Assembly (NCBI GenBank): GCA_947650365.1
Contig: OX393551.1
Span: forward strand, 91,424,697 to 91,488,696
DNA: 64,000 nucleotides
Direction: 5' to 3'
From: Chamaelirium japonicum
Lineage: Eukaryota; Streptophyta; Magnoliopsida; Liliales; Melanthiaceae
The translations under genes were made by a program, and so were the position numbers. This document shows positions 52,064 to 64,000 of the stretch, piece by piece. Each line of letters opens with the position of its first letter. Position 1 is the stretch's first letter. The notes below the pieces were generated by a model that saw nothing but the letters and a program-made list of their open reading frames with translations, was not told the origin of the DNA and ran no database searches.

Positions 52064-55000
52064 TGAATTAGAATGGATCGTACGAATGAATTAGAATGGA
52101 TACATTCGTGCGAAAGAATTAGAATGGATCGTATGAATGAATTAGATTGGATCGTATAAATGAATTAGAATGGATCGTACGAATGAATTAGAATGGATCG
52201 TGCTAATGAATTAAAATGGATCGTGCGAATGAATTAGAATGGATCGTGCGAATGAATTAGAATGGATCGTACGAATGAATTAGAATGGATCGTACGAATG
52301 AATTAGAATGGATCGTACGAATGAATTAGAATGGATCGTTCGAATGAATTAGAATAGATTGTGCGAATGAATTAGAATGGATCGTACGAATGAATTAGAA
52401 AGGATACATTCGTGCGAATGAATTAGAATGGATCGTATGAGTGTGAATGAATTAGAATGGATCGTGCGAATGAATTAGAATGGATCGTATTAATGAATTA
52501 GAATGGATCGTGCGAATGAATTAGAATGGATCGTACGAATGAGTAAGAATGGATCGTGCGAATGAATTAGAATGGATCATGTGAATGAATTAGAATGGAT
52601 CGTATGAATGAATTAGAATGGATCTTGCGAATAAATTAGAATGGATCGTATGAATGAATTAGAATAGATTGTGCGAATGAATTAGAATGGATCGTACGAA
52701 TGAATTAGAATGGATACATTCGTGCGAATGAATTAGAATGGATCGTATGAATGAATTAGAATCGATTGTACGAATGAATTAGAATGGATTATGCGAATGA
52801 ATTAGAATTGATCATGCGAATGAATTAGAATGGATCATACGAATGAAATTGAATGGATTGTACGAATGAGATAGAATGGATCGTACGAATGAATTAGAAT
52901 GGATACATTCATGCGAATGAATTAGAATGGATCATACGAATGAATTAGAATGGATTCATTCGTGCGAATGAATTAGAATGGATCGTACGAATGAGTAAGA
53001 ATGGATCGTACGAATGAATTAAAATGGATTGAATTAGAATGAATCGTACGAATGAATTAGAATGGATCGTACGAATGAATTAGAATGGATTGAATTAGAA
53101 TGAATCGTACGAATGAATTAGAATGAATCATACCGTACGAATAAATTAGAATGGATCATACGAAGGAATTAGAATGGATCGTACGAATGAAATAGAATGG
53201 ATCGTACGAATGAATTAGAATGGATCGTACGAAGGAATTAGAATGGATCGTACGAAGGAATTAGAATGGATAGTACGAATGAATTAGAATGGATACCTTC
53301 GTGCAAATGAATTAGAATGGATCGTATGAATGAATTAGAAAGGATACATTCGTGCGAATGAATTAGAATGGATCGTATGAGTGTGAATGAATTAGAATGG
53401 ATCGTGCAAATGAATTAGAATGGATCGTATTAATGAATTAGAATGGATCGTGCGAATGAATTAGAATGGATCGTACGAATGAGTAAGAATGGATCGTGTG
53501 AATGAATTAGAATGGATCATATGAATGAATTAGAATGGATCGTATGAATGAATTAGAATGGATCGTGCGAATAAATTAGAATGGATCGTATGAATGAATT
53601 AGAATAGATTGTGCGAATGAATTAGAATGGATCCTACGAATGAATTAGAATGGATACATTCGTGCGAATGAATTAGAATGGATCGTATGAATGAATTAGA
53701 ATGGATCGTACGAATGAATTAGAATAGATCGTACGAATGAATTAGAATGGATACGAATGGATCGTATAAATGAGTAAGAATGGATCGTACGAATCAAATA
53801 GAATGGATTGTACGAATGAATTAGAATGGATACATTCATGCGAATGAATTAGGATGGATCGTATGAATGAATTAGAATAGATTGTACGAATGAATTAGAA
53901 TGGATCGTACGAATGAATTAGAGTGGATACATTCATGTGAATGAATTAGAATGGATCGTATGAATGAATTAGAATGGATCGTATGAGTGAATTAGAATGG
54001 ATACGAAGGAATTAGAATGGATCGTACGAAGGAATTAGAATGGAGAATGGATCGTGCGAATGAATTAGAATGGATCGTGCGATAAGAATGTATCGTACGA
54101 ATGAAATAGAATCGATCGTACGGATAAATGAATTTGGATCGTGCTAATGAATTAGAATGGATTGTACTAATGAATTAGAATGGATCGTACTAATGAATTA
54201 GAATAGATTGTGCGAATGAATTAGAATGGATCGTACGAATGAATTAGAAAGGATATATTCGTGCGAATGAATTAGAATAGATCGTATGAATGAATTAGAT
54301 TGGATCGTATTAATGAAGTAGAATGGATCGTGCGAATGAATTAGAATGGTTCGTACGAATGAATTAGAATGGATAGCTTCGTGCGAATGAATTTGAATGG
54401 ATCGTACGAAGGAATTAGAATGGATCGTACGAAGGAATTAGAATAGATCATACGAAGAAATTAGAATGGATCGTATGAATGAATTAGAATGGATCGTATG
54501 AATGAATTAGAATGGATCGTGCGAATGAATTAAAATGGATCGTTTGAATGAAATAGAATGGATCGTATGAATTAGAATGGATCGTACGAATGAAATAGAA
54601 TGGATCGTACGAATGAATTAGAATAGATTGTGCGAATGGATTAGAATGGATCATACGATTGAGTAAAAATGGATTGTACGAATGAAATAGAATAGATCGT
54701 ACGAATGAATTAGAATGGATCATGCTAATGAATTAGAATTGATCGTACGAATGAATTAGAATAGATTGTGCGAATGAATTAGAATGGATCGTACGAATGA
54801 ATTGGAATGGATACATTCGTGCGAATGAATTAGACTGGATCGTATGAATGAATTAGAGTGGATACATTCATACAAATGAATTAGAATGGATCGAACGAAT
54901 GAATTAGATTGGATACATTCGTGCGAATGAATTAGAATGGATCATATGAATGAATTAGAATGGATCGATTGAGTGAATGCGAATGGATCGTGCGAATGAA

Positions 55001-55068
55001 TTAGAATGGATTGTACGAATGAATTAGAATGGATCGTACGAATGAATTAGAATGGATACATTCGTGCG
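52031..55068 (-). repeat. - block, 3.04 kb
   Basis: The longest - block. It holds two tandem copies of an approximately 0.9-kb segment (GTATGAGTGTGAATG near 52435 and 53376), then a copy of the 2.02-kb - family with the 79-codon frame at 54484-54723. Confidence 0.92.
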
Positions 55069-58000
55069 AATCCATTCTATTTCATTCGTACGATCCATTC
55101 TAATTCATTCGCACGATCCATTCTAATTCATTCATACAATCCATTCTGATTCATTCGTACGATTCGTTCTAATTCATTCGTACGATCCATTCTAATTCAT
55201 TTGCACAATCTATTCTAATTCATTCGTACGATCCATTCTAATTCATTCGCACGATCCATTCTAATTCATTCATACGATCCATTCTATTTCATTCGTACGA
55301 TCCATTCTTACTCATTCTTATGATCCATTTTAATTCATTTGCACGAAGGTATCCATTCTAATTCATTCGTACTATCCATTCTAATTCCTTCGTACGATCC
55401 ATTCTAATTCATTCGTACGATCCATTCGAATTCCTTCGTATGATCCATTCTAATTCATTCGTACGGTATGATTCATTCTAATTCATTCGTACGATTCATT
55501 CTAATTCAATCCATTCTAATTCATTCGTACGATCCATTCTAATTCATTCGTACGATCCATTCTAATTCATTCGTACGATTCATTCTAATTCAATGCATTC
55601 TAATTCATTCGTACGATCCATTCTTACTCATTCGTACGATCCATTCTAATTCATTCGCACGAATGAATCCATTCTAATTCATTCGTATGATCCATTCTAA
55701 TTCATTCGCATGAATGTATCCATTCTAATTCATTCGTACGATCCATTCTATCTCATTCGTACAATCAATTCTATTTCATTCGTACGATCCATTCTAATTT
55801 ATTCGCACGATCCATTCTAATTCATTCGCATGATCCATTCTAATTCATTCGTACGATCGATTCTAATTCATTCATACGATCCTTTCTAATTCATTCGCAC
55901 GAATCTATCCATTCTAATTCATTCGTACGATCCACTCTAATTCATTCGCACAATCTATTCTAATTCATTCATACGATCCATTCTAATTTATTCGCACGAT
56001 CCATTCTAATTCATTCATACGATCCATTCTAATTCATTTATATGATCCATTCTAATTCATTCGCACGATCCATTCTTACTCATTCATACGATCAATTCTA
56101 ATTCATTCGCATGATCCATTCTAATTCATTAATACGATCCATTTTAATTCATTCGCACAATCCATTCTAATTCATTCACACTCATACGATCCATTCTAAT
56201 TCATTCGCACGAATGTATCCTTTCTAATTCATTCGTACGATCCAATCTAATTCATTTGCACAATCTATTCTAATTCATTCGAACGATCCATTCTAATTCA
56301 TTCGTATGATCCATTCTAATTCATTCGTACGATCCATTCTAATTCCATTCGCACAATCTATTCTAATTCATTCGTACGATCCATTCTATTTCATTCGTAC
56401 GATCCATTCTAATTCATACGATCCATTCTATTTCATTCATACGATCCATTTTAATTCATTCGCATGATCCATTCTAATTCATTCATACGATCCATTCTAA
56501 TTCATTCGTACGATCCATTCTAATTTCTTCGTATGATCTATTCTTATTCATTCGTACGATCCATTCTAATTCCTTCGTACGATCCATTCAAATTCATTCG
56601 CACGAATCTATCCATTCTAATTCATTCGTACGATCCATTCTAATTCATTTGCACGATCCATTCTAATTCATTAATACGATCCAATCTAATTCATTCATAC
56701 GATCTATTCTAATTCATTCGCACGAATATATCTTTTCTAATTCATTCGTAAGATCCATTCTAATTCATTCGCACAATCTATTCTAATTCATTAGTACGAT
56801 CCATTCTAATTCATTCGTACGATCCATTCTAATTCATTAGCACGATCCAAATTCATTTATCCGTACAATCTATTCTATTTCATTCGTTCGATCCATTCTT
56901 ATCGCACGATCCATTCTAATTCATTCGCACGATCCATTCTCCAATCTAATTCCTTCGTACGATCCATTCTAATTCCTTCGTATCCATTCTAATTCACTCA
57001 CACGATCCATTCTAATTCATTCATACGATCCATTCTAATTCATTCGCATAAATGTATCCATTCTAATTCATTCGTACGATCCATTCTAATTCATTCGCAC
57101 AATCTATTCTAATTCATTCATACGATCCATCCTAATTCATTCGCACGAATGTATCCATTCTAATTCATTCGTACAATCCATTCTATTTCATTCGTATGAT
57201 CCATTCTTACTCATTCGTACGATCCATTCGTATCCATTCTAATTCATTCGTACGATCTATTCTAATTCATTCGTACGATCCATTCTAATTCATTAATACG
57301 ATCCAATCTAATTCATTCATACGATCCATTCTAATTCATTCGTACGATCCATTCTAATTCATTCGCACGATCCATTCTAAATCATTCGCACGATCCATTC
57401 TAATTCATTCGTACGATCCATTCTAATTCATTCGTACGATCCATTCTAATTCATTCGCACGATCCATTCTAATTCATTCGCATGAATGTATCCATTCCAA
57501 TTCATTCGTACGATCCATTCTAATTTATTCGCACAATCTATTCTAATTCATTCGTACGATCAATTCTAATTCATTAGCATGATCCATTCTAATTCATTCG
57601 TACGATCTATTCTATTTCATTCGTACAATCCATTCTTACTCAATCGTATGATCCATTCTAATCCATTCGCACAATCTATTCTAATTCATTCGTACGATCC
57701 ATTCTATTTCATTCGTACGATCCATTCTAATTCATACGATCCATTCTATTTCATTAATACGATCCATTTTAATTCATTCACACGATCCATTCTAATTCAT
57801 TCATACGATCCATTCTAATTCATTCGTACGATCCATTCTAATTTCTTCGTATGATCTATTCTAATTCCTTCGTACGATCCATTCTAATTCCTTCGTACGA
57901 TCCATTCAAATTCATTCGCACGAATCTATCAATTCTAATTCATTCGTACGATCCATTCTAATTCATTCGCACGATCCATTCTAATTCATTAATACGATCC

Positions 58001-58681
58001 AATATAATTCATTCATACGATCTATTCTAATTCATTCGTACGAATATATCTTTTCTAATTCATTCGTACGATCCATTCTAATTCATTCGCACAATCTATT
58101 CTAATTCATTAGTACGATCCATTCTAATTCATTCGTACGATCCATTCTAATTCATTAGCACGATCCAAATTCATTTATCCATACGATCTATTCTATTTCA
58201 TTCGTACGATCCATTCTTATCACACGATCCATTCTAATTCATTCGTACGATCCATTCTTATCACACGATCCATTCTAATTCCTTCGTATCCATTCTAATT
58301 CATTCATACGATCCATTCTAATTCATTCGCATGAATGTATCCATTCTAATTCATTCGTACGATCCATTCTAATTCATTCGCACAATCTATTCTAATTCAT
58401 TCATACGATCCATTCGTATCTATTCTAATTCATTCGTACGATCTATTCTAACTCATTCGTACGATCCATTATATTTCATTCGTATGATCCATTCTAATTC
58501 CTTTATACGATCCAGTCTAATTCATTCCCATGAATGTATCCATTCTAATTCATTTGCACGAATGTATCCAATCTAATTCATTCATACGATCCATTCTAAT
58601 TCTTTCGCACGAATGTATCCATTCTAATTCATTCGTACGATCCATTCTAATTCATTAGCACGAAAAAACACGATCCACTAA
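55069..58681 (+). repeat. + block, 3.61 kb
   Basis: The longest single-orientation block. It includes a 1.9-kb-family segment (CGGTATGATTC near 55465), then two successive copies of the left-arm sequence: ATTAGCACGATCCAAATTC near 56836 and again near 58155, about 1.3 kb apart. The 79-codon frame is at 57579-57818. Confidence 0.92.
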
Positions 58682-58692
58682 CATACGAATAA
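58655..58692 (+). repeat. A6 junction segment, copy 3
   Basis: A6 at 58663-58668. It differs from the other copies by CACTAACATACG instead of CACTCACATACG. Confidence 0.92.
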
Positions 58693-58823
58693 ATTAGAAT
58701 AAATTAGATTGGATTGTGTGAATGAATTAGAATGGATCGTATGAATGAATTAGAATGGATCGTGCGAATGAATTAGAATATGGATCGTACGAAGGAATTA
58801 GAATGGATCGTACGAATGAATTC
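58682..58823 (-). repeat. - islet, 0.14 kb
   Basis: Counterpart of 43614-43729 and 49263-49399, exiting at GAATTCGAATGTATCC. Confidence 0.92.
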
Positions 58824-59509
58824 GAATGTATCCTTTCTAATTCATTCGTACGATCCATTCTAATTCCTTCGTACGATCCATTCTAATTCATTCGTACGAT
58901 CCATTCTAATTCATTCGCACGATCCATTCTAATTCATGCATACGATCCATTCTAATTCATTCGTACGATCCATTCTAATTCATTCGTACGATCCATTCTA
59001 ATTCATTCGCACAATCTATTCTAATTCATTCGTACGATCCATTCTAATTCATTCGCACGATCCATTCTAATTCATTCATACGATCTATTCTATTTCATTC
59101 GTACAATCCATTCTTACTCATTCGTATGATCCATTCTAATTCATTTGCACGAAGGTATCCATTCTAATTCATTCGTACTATCCATTCTAATTCCTTCGTA
59201 CGATCCACTCTAATTCCTTCGTACGATCCATTCGGATACATTCGTGCGAATCCATTTTATTTCATTCATACGATCCATTCTAATTCATTCGCACGATCCA
59301 TTCTAATTCATTCATACGATCCATTCTAATTCATTCATACGATCCATTTTAAATCATTCGCACGATCCATTCTAATTCATTCATACGATCCATTCTAATT
59401 CATTCGTACGATCCATTCTAATTTCATCGTATGATCTATTCTAATTCCTTCGTACGATCCATTCTAATTCCTTCGTACGATCCATTCAAATTCATTCGCA
59501 CGAATCTAT
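58824..59509 (+). repeat. + block, 0.69 kb, with 17-bp - islet
   Basis: CCATTC-oriented, interrupted at 59234-59250 by GGATACATTCGTGCGAA, the exit sequence of a - block with the rest missing. This looks like a deletion scar of a larger - block. Confidence 0.88.
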
Positions 59510-59657
59510 TTGAATGGGTCGTACGAATGAATATGAATGAATTAGAATGGATCGTTTGAGTGAATGCGAATGGATCGTGCGAATGAATTAGAATGGATTG
59601 TATGAATGAATTAGAATGGATCGTACGAATGAATTAGAATGGATACATTCGTGCGAA
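59510..59657 (-). repeat. - block, 0.15 kb
   Basis: Short remnant containing GTTTGAGTGAATGCG near 59547-59561, the marker of the end of the 2.0-kb - blocks. Confidence 0.92.
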
Positions 59658-59824
59658 TCCATTCTATTTCATTCGTACGATCCATTCTAATTCATTCGCA
59701 CGATCCATTCTAATTCATTCATACGATCCATTCTAATTCATTCGTACGATCCATTCTAATTCATTCGCACGAATGTATCCATTCTAATTCATTCGTACGA
59801 TCCATTCTAATTCATTCGCACGAT
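59658..59824 (+). repeat. + block, 0.17 kb
   Basis: Short + block ending at CGATCGATACG, a switch through a GATCGAT palindrome. Confidence 0.9.
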
Positions 59825-60152
59825 CGATACGAAGAAATTAGAATGGATCGTACGAATGAATTAGAATGGATCGTATGAATGAATTAGAATGGATACCTTC
59901 GTGCAAATGAATTAGAATGGATCGTACGAATGAGTAAGAATGGATCGTACGAATGAAATAGAATGGATCGTATGAATGAATTAGAATGGATCGTGCGAAA
60001 GAATTAGATTGGATCGTACGAATGAATTAGAATAGATCGTACGAATGAATTAGAATAGATTGTGCGAATGAATTAGAATGGATCGTACGAATGAATTAGA
60101 ATGGATCGTACGAATGAATTAGAATGGATCGTACGAATGAAATAGAATGGAT
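59825..60152 (-). repeat. - block, 0.33 kb
   Basis: Relative of the tail of 1691-2847 (GGATACCTTCGTGC near 59892), ending in GGATTCGCACGAATGTATCC. Confidence 0.92.
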
Positions 60153-61103
60153 TCGCACGAATGTATCCATTCTAATTCATTCGTACGATCCATTCTAATT
60201 CATTCGTACAATCCATTCTAATTCATTCGCACGATCCATTCGCATTCACTCAAACGATCCATTCTAATTCATTCATATGATCCATTCTAATTCATTCGTG
60301 CGAATCCATTCTATTTCATTCGTATGATCCATTCTAATTCATTCGCACGATCAATTCTAATTCATTCATACGATCCATTCTAATTCATTTGCACGAATGT
60401 ATCCATTCTAATTCATTCGTATGATCTATTCTAATTCATTCGTACGATCCATTCTAATTCATTAATACGAGCCAATCGCATTCACTCAAACGATCCATTC
60501 TAATTCCTTCGTACGATCCATTCTAATTCCTTCGTATGATCCATTCTAATTCATTCCCATGAATGTATCCATTCTAATTCATTCGCACGATCCATTCTAA
60601 TTCATTCATACGATCCATTCTAATTCATTCGTACGATCCATTCTAATTCATTCGCACGATCCATTCTAATTCATTCGCACGAATGTATCCATTCTAATTC
60701 ATTCGTATGATCCATTCTAATTCATTCACACGATCCATTCTAATTCATTCATACAATCCATTCTATTTCTTTTGCACGAATGTATCCATTCTAATTCATT
60801 CGTACGATCCATTCTATTTCATTCGTACGATCCATTCTAATTCATTCGTACAATCCATTCTAATTCATTCGCACGATCTATTCGAATTCATTCGCACGAA
60901 TGTATCCACTCTAATTCATTCATACGATCCATTCTAATTCCTTCGTACGATCCATTCTATTTCATTCGTATGATCCATTCTATTTCATTCATATAATCCA
61001 TTCTAATTCATTCGCACGATCCATTCTAATTCATTCATACGATCCATTCTAATTCATTCGTATGATCCATTCTAATTCATTCATACGATCCATTCTAATT
61101 CAT
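60153..61103 (+). repeat. + block, 0.95 kb
   Basis: Contains a 76-codon frame at 60707-60937 homologous to that at 24676, and two GCATTCACTC landmarks near 60240 and 60477. It ends at the 46-bp palindrome. Confidence 0.93.
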
Positions 61104-61126
61104 ATGAATTAGAATGGATCGTATGA
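61081..61126. repeat. 46-bp perfect palindrome, +/- switch
   Basis: The centre is at 61103/61104 in AATTCATATGAATT, and all 23 positions on each side pair. This is the longest perfect dyad I could verify in the window and spans two complete monomers placed tail to tail. Confidence 0.95.
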
Positions 61127-61225
61127 GTGTGAATGAATTAGAATGGATCGTGCGAATGAATTAGAATGGATCGTATTAATGAATTAGAATGGATCGTGCG
61201 AATGAATTAGAATGGATCGTACGAA
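61104..61225 (-). repeat. - islet, 0.12 kb
   Basis: Resembles 52435-52520 (GTATGAGTGTGAATG, then GTATTAATGAATTAG). It exits abruptly at CGTACGAAATTCTAATTC. Confidence 0.92.
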
Positions 61226-62120
61226 ATTCTAATTCATTCGCACGAATGTAAACATTCTAATTCATTCGTACGATCCATTCTAATTCATTCGCATAATCTA
61301 TTCTAATTCATTCATACGATCCATTCTAATTTATTCGCACGATCCATTCTAATTCTTTCATACGATCCATTCTTATTCATTCATATGATCCATTCTAATT
61401 CATTCGCACGATCCATTCTTACTCATTCGTACGATCCATTCTAATTCATTCGCACAATCCATTCTAATTCATTAATATGATCCATTCTAATTCATTCGCA
61501 CGATCCATTCTAATTCATTCACACTCATACGATCCATTCTAATTCATTCGCACGAATGTATCCTTTCTAATTCATTCGTACGATCCATTCTAATTCATTC
61601 GCACAATCTATTCTAATTCATTCTTACGATCCATTCTAATTTATTCGCACGATCCATTCTAATTCATTCATACGATCCATTCTAATTCATTCCTATGATC
61701 CATTCTAAATCATTCGCACGATCCATTCTTACTCATTCGTACGATCCATTCTAATTCATTCGCACGATCCATTCTAATTCATTAATACGATCCATTCTAA
61801 TTCATTCATACGATCCATTCTAATTCCTTCGTATGATCCATTCTAATTCATTCGTACGGTATGATTCATTCTAATTCATTCGTACGATTCATTCTAATTC
61901 AATCCATTCTAATTCATTCGTACGATCCATTCTAATTCATTCGTACGATCCATTCTAATTCATTCGTACGATTCATTCTAATTCAATCCATTCTAATTCA
62001 TTCGTACGATCCATTCTTACTCATTCGTACGATCCATTCTAATTCATTTGCACGAACGAATCCATTCTAATTGATTCGTATGACCCATTCTAATTCATTC
62101 ATACGATCCTTTCTTATTTA
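61226..62120 (+). repeat. + block, 0.90 kb
   Basis: A mosaic of 1.9-kb-family sequence in changed order: ATTCACACTCATACG near 61517, CGGTATGATTC near 61857. Confidence 0.92.
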
Positions 62121-62505
62121 TTGTGCGAATGAATTAGAATGGATCGTACGAATGAGTAAGAATGGATCGTACGAATGAATTATAATGGATTGAATTAGAA
62201 TGAATCGTACGAATGAATTAGAATGGATCGTACGAATGAATTAGAATGGATCGTACGAATGAATTAGAATGGATTGAATTAGAATGAATCGTACGAATGA
62301 ATTAGAATGGATCGTACGAATGAATTAGAATGGATCGTACGAATGAATTAGAATGGATTGAATTAGAATGAATCGTACGAATGAATTAGAATGAATCATA
62401 CGAATGAATTAGAATGAATCGTACGAATGAATTAGAATGGATTGAATTAGAATGAATCGTACGAATGAATTAGAATGAATCATACGAATGAAATAAAATG
62501 GATCA
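62121..62505 (-). repeat. - block with local 84-bp tandem repeat
   Basis: GGATTGAATTAG occurs at 62187, 62271, 62355 and 62439, spaced exactly 84 bp (three 23-bp monomers plus one 15-bp truncated unit). Elsewhere only two such units occur, 84 or 107 bp apart. Confidence 0.95.
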
Positions 62506-63370
62506 TAATCTAATTAATTCATACGATCCATTCTAATTCATTCGCACAATCAATTCTAATTCATTCGTACGATCCATTCTAATTCATTCGCACGATCTAT
62601 TCTAATTCATTCGTACGATCCATTCTAATTCATTCGCACGAATGTATCCATTCTAATTCATTCATACAATCTATTCTAATTCATTCGTACGATCCATTCT
62701 AATTCATTCGTATAATCCATTCTATTTCATTCGTACGATCCATTCTTACTCATTCGTATGATCCATTCTAATTCATTCGCACGAATGTATCCATTCTAAT
62801 TCATTCGTACGATCCATTCCAATTCATTCGTACGATCCATTCTAATTCATTCGTCCGATCTATTCTAATTCATTCATACGATCCATTCTAATTCAGTCAT
62901 ACAATCCATTCTAATTCTTTCACACGATCCATTCTAATTCATTCATACGATCCATTCTAATTCATTCGTACGATCCATTCTAATTCATTCGCACGAATGA
63001 ATCCATTCTAATTCATTCGTACAATCCATTCTATTTCATTCGTACGATCCATTCTTACTCATTCGTAAGATCCATTCTAATTCATTGGCACGAATGTATC
63101 CGTTCTAATTCATTCGTACGATCCACTCTAATTCATTTGTACGATCCATTCCAATTCATTCTAATTCTAATTCATTCGCACGAATGTATCCATTCTAATT
63201 CATTCGTACGATCCATTCTAATTCATTCGCACAATCTATTCTAATTCATTCGTACGATCCATTCTAATTCATTCGCACGATCCATTCTAATTCATTTGCA
63301 CGATCCATTCTAATTCATTCATACAATCCATTCTAATTCTTTTGCACGAATGTATCCATTCTAATTCATT
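62506..63370 (+). repeat. + block, 0.86 kb
   Basis: CCATTC-oriented. The entry is irregular (GGATCATAATCTAATTAATTC) and the exit is at TCATTACGAATGAG. I noticed no full-length homologue. Confidence 0.92.
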
Positions 63371-63880
63371 ACGAATGAGTAAGAATGGATTGTACGAATG
63401 AATTAGAATGGATACATTCTTGCGAATAAATTAGAATAGATCATACGAATGAGTAAGAATGGATTGTACGAATGAAATAGAAGTGATTGTACGAATGAAT
63501 TAGAATGGATCGTGCGAATGAATTAGAATGGATCGTACGAATGAATTAGAATGGATCGTACGAAGGAATTAGAATGAATCGTACGAATGAATTAGAATGG
63601 ATCGTACGAATGAATTAGAATGGATCGAATGAATGAATTAGAATGGATACATTCGTGCAAAGGAATTAGAATGGATTGTATGAATGAATTAGAATGGATC
63701 GTGCGAATGAATTAGAATGGATCGTACGAATGAATTAGAATGGATACATTCGTGCGAAAGAATTAGAATTGATCGTATGAATGAATTAGAATGTATCGTA
63801 TGAATGAAATAGAATGTATCGTACGAATGAATTAGAATGGATCGTACGAAGGAATTAGAATGGATCGTACGAATGAATTC
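63371..63880 (-). repeat. - block, 0.51 kb
   Basis: GAATTAGAATGG-oriented, exiting at GAATTCGAATGTATCC like the islets after the A6 segments. Similar to parts of 51.55-51.84 kb. Confidence 0.92.
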
Positions 63881-64000
63881 GAATGTATCCTTTCTAATTC
63901 ATTCGTACGATCCATTCTAATTCCTTCGTACGATCCATTCTAATTCATTCGTACGATCCATTCTAATTCATTCGCATGATCCATTCTAATTCATTCGTAC
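63881..64000 (+). repeat. + block, continues past the window
   Basis: Five canonical + monomers, matching the sequence after 43730, 49400 and 58824. The array is not finished at the window edge. Confidence 0.95.

Larger units (their letters stand above)
1..64000. repeat. Satellite DNA array, 23-bp monomer with 28-bp variant
   Basis: Every stretch read is built from a 23-bp unit (CCATTCTAATTC then ATTCGTACGAT) or its reverse complement. The 28-bp variant has GAATGTAT where the standard unit has GAT. Each standard unit carries a GATC and a CGTACG site. No non-satellite sequence longer than about 20 bp was seen, and the array continues past both ends. The 23-bp length is not a multiple of 3, so any frame meets the TAA of CTAATTC once every three monomers, which prevents long reading frames. 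Function is unknown; a heterochromatic structural role is inferred only from the repeat organisation. I do not recognise the family. Confidence 0.98.

Noticed and set aside
1-64000. Human-type satellite II/III (ATTCC/GGAAT-derived)
   Set aside because: There are ATTC pentamers, but the unit is a fixed 23-mer containing CTAATTC and CGTACGATC, not runs of ATTCC. The likeness is compositional only.
1-64000. Centromere protein box (CENP-B-like) in the monomer
   Set aside because: I looked for a TTCG-N-GGG-type arrangement. The monomer has TTCG but lacks the G-rich part, so there is no basis for a call.
1-64000. Telomeric repeat array
   Set aside because: The 23-bp unit has no strand bias to G-rich repeats, and orientation alternates throughout.
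1-64000. tRNA, rRNA or other RNA genes
   Set aside because: No conserved tRNA boxes or rRNA segments were seen on either strand. Hairpin potential is a by-product of the palindromic core and the inverted blocks.

Overview
The whole 64-kb window is one uninterrupted satellite-DNA array. I can support no protein gene, RNA gene, transposon or CRISPR array in it. The basic monomer is 23 bp: on the + strand CCATTCTAATTC followed by ATTCGTACGAT. Its commonest length variant is 28 bp, in which the GAT before the next CCATTC becomes GAATGTAT. Shorter units (15, 18 bp) and longer ones (about 29 bp) are rarer. The consensus is about 35% G+C. Window length divided by 23-24 bp gives roughly 2,700 monomers. 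The array runs off both ends of the window.

Organism: the length, the uniformity and the layered higher-order organisation point to eukaryotic constitutive heterochromatin (pericentromeric, subtelomeric or an interstitial block). I cannot name a species or lineage. The commonest monomer variants look like CpG decay (CGTACG to CATACG, CGTATG, TGTACG or CGTACA), which suggests a genome with CpG methylation. I do not recognise the monomer as any satellite I know. It is not the GGAAT/ATTCC-type human satellite.

Layout: the array is not simply head-to-tail. It is cut into about 79 blocks that alternate in orientation, from one monomer (17-28 bp) to about 3.6 kb long. '+' here means CCATTCTAATTC reads on the given strand and '-' means GAATTAGAATGG does. 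Most switches fall in or next to the near-palindromic core of the monomer (ATTCGTACGAAT, ATTCGTGCGAAT or TACATGTA). A second class falls at AATT or CATATG inside the monomer.

Higher-order structure: blocks recur as multi-kilobase units. (1) A 1.7-1.9-kb + block followed by a 1.1-kb - block occurs at 1-2847, 10013-13074, 14770-17807 and 35558-38594. (2) A large inverted repeat made of a 1.4-kb + arm and a 2.0-kb - arm occurs at 2848-6268, 17808-21254 and 38595-42039, and in reversed arrangement at 23080-26597. (3) A 2.1-kb unit made of six small blocks occurs at 7916-10012, 31347-33480 and 33481-35557, and truncated at 13408-14769. (4) A recent tandem duplication with a 4,756-bp offset covers about 8.6-13.36 and 13.36-18.1 kb. 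(5) A 5.7-kb direct repeat lies at about 42.0-47.8 and 47.8-53 kb. (6) The right third, 55-64 kb, is a mosaic of shorter inverted fragments. Where I measured equivalent intervals between copies, most differed by whole monomers (23, 28, 46 or 69 bp), as expected from unequal exchange in monomer register.

The only long reading frames (76-88 codons) are satellite translated in a rotating frame. The same 79-residue peptide is read from opposite strands in different copies, which shows that the copies are inverted duplicates, not that a gene is present. No new enzymatic or defence system is visible. The notable content is the architecture itself: nested kilobase palindromes, recurrent orientation-switch junctions and integer-monomer indels.
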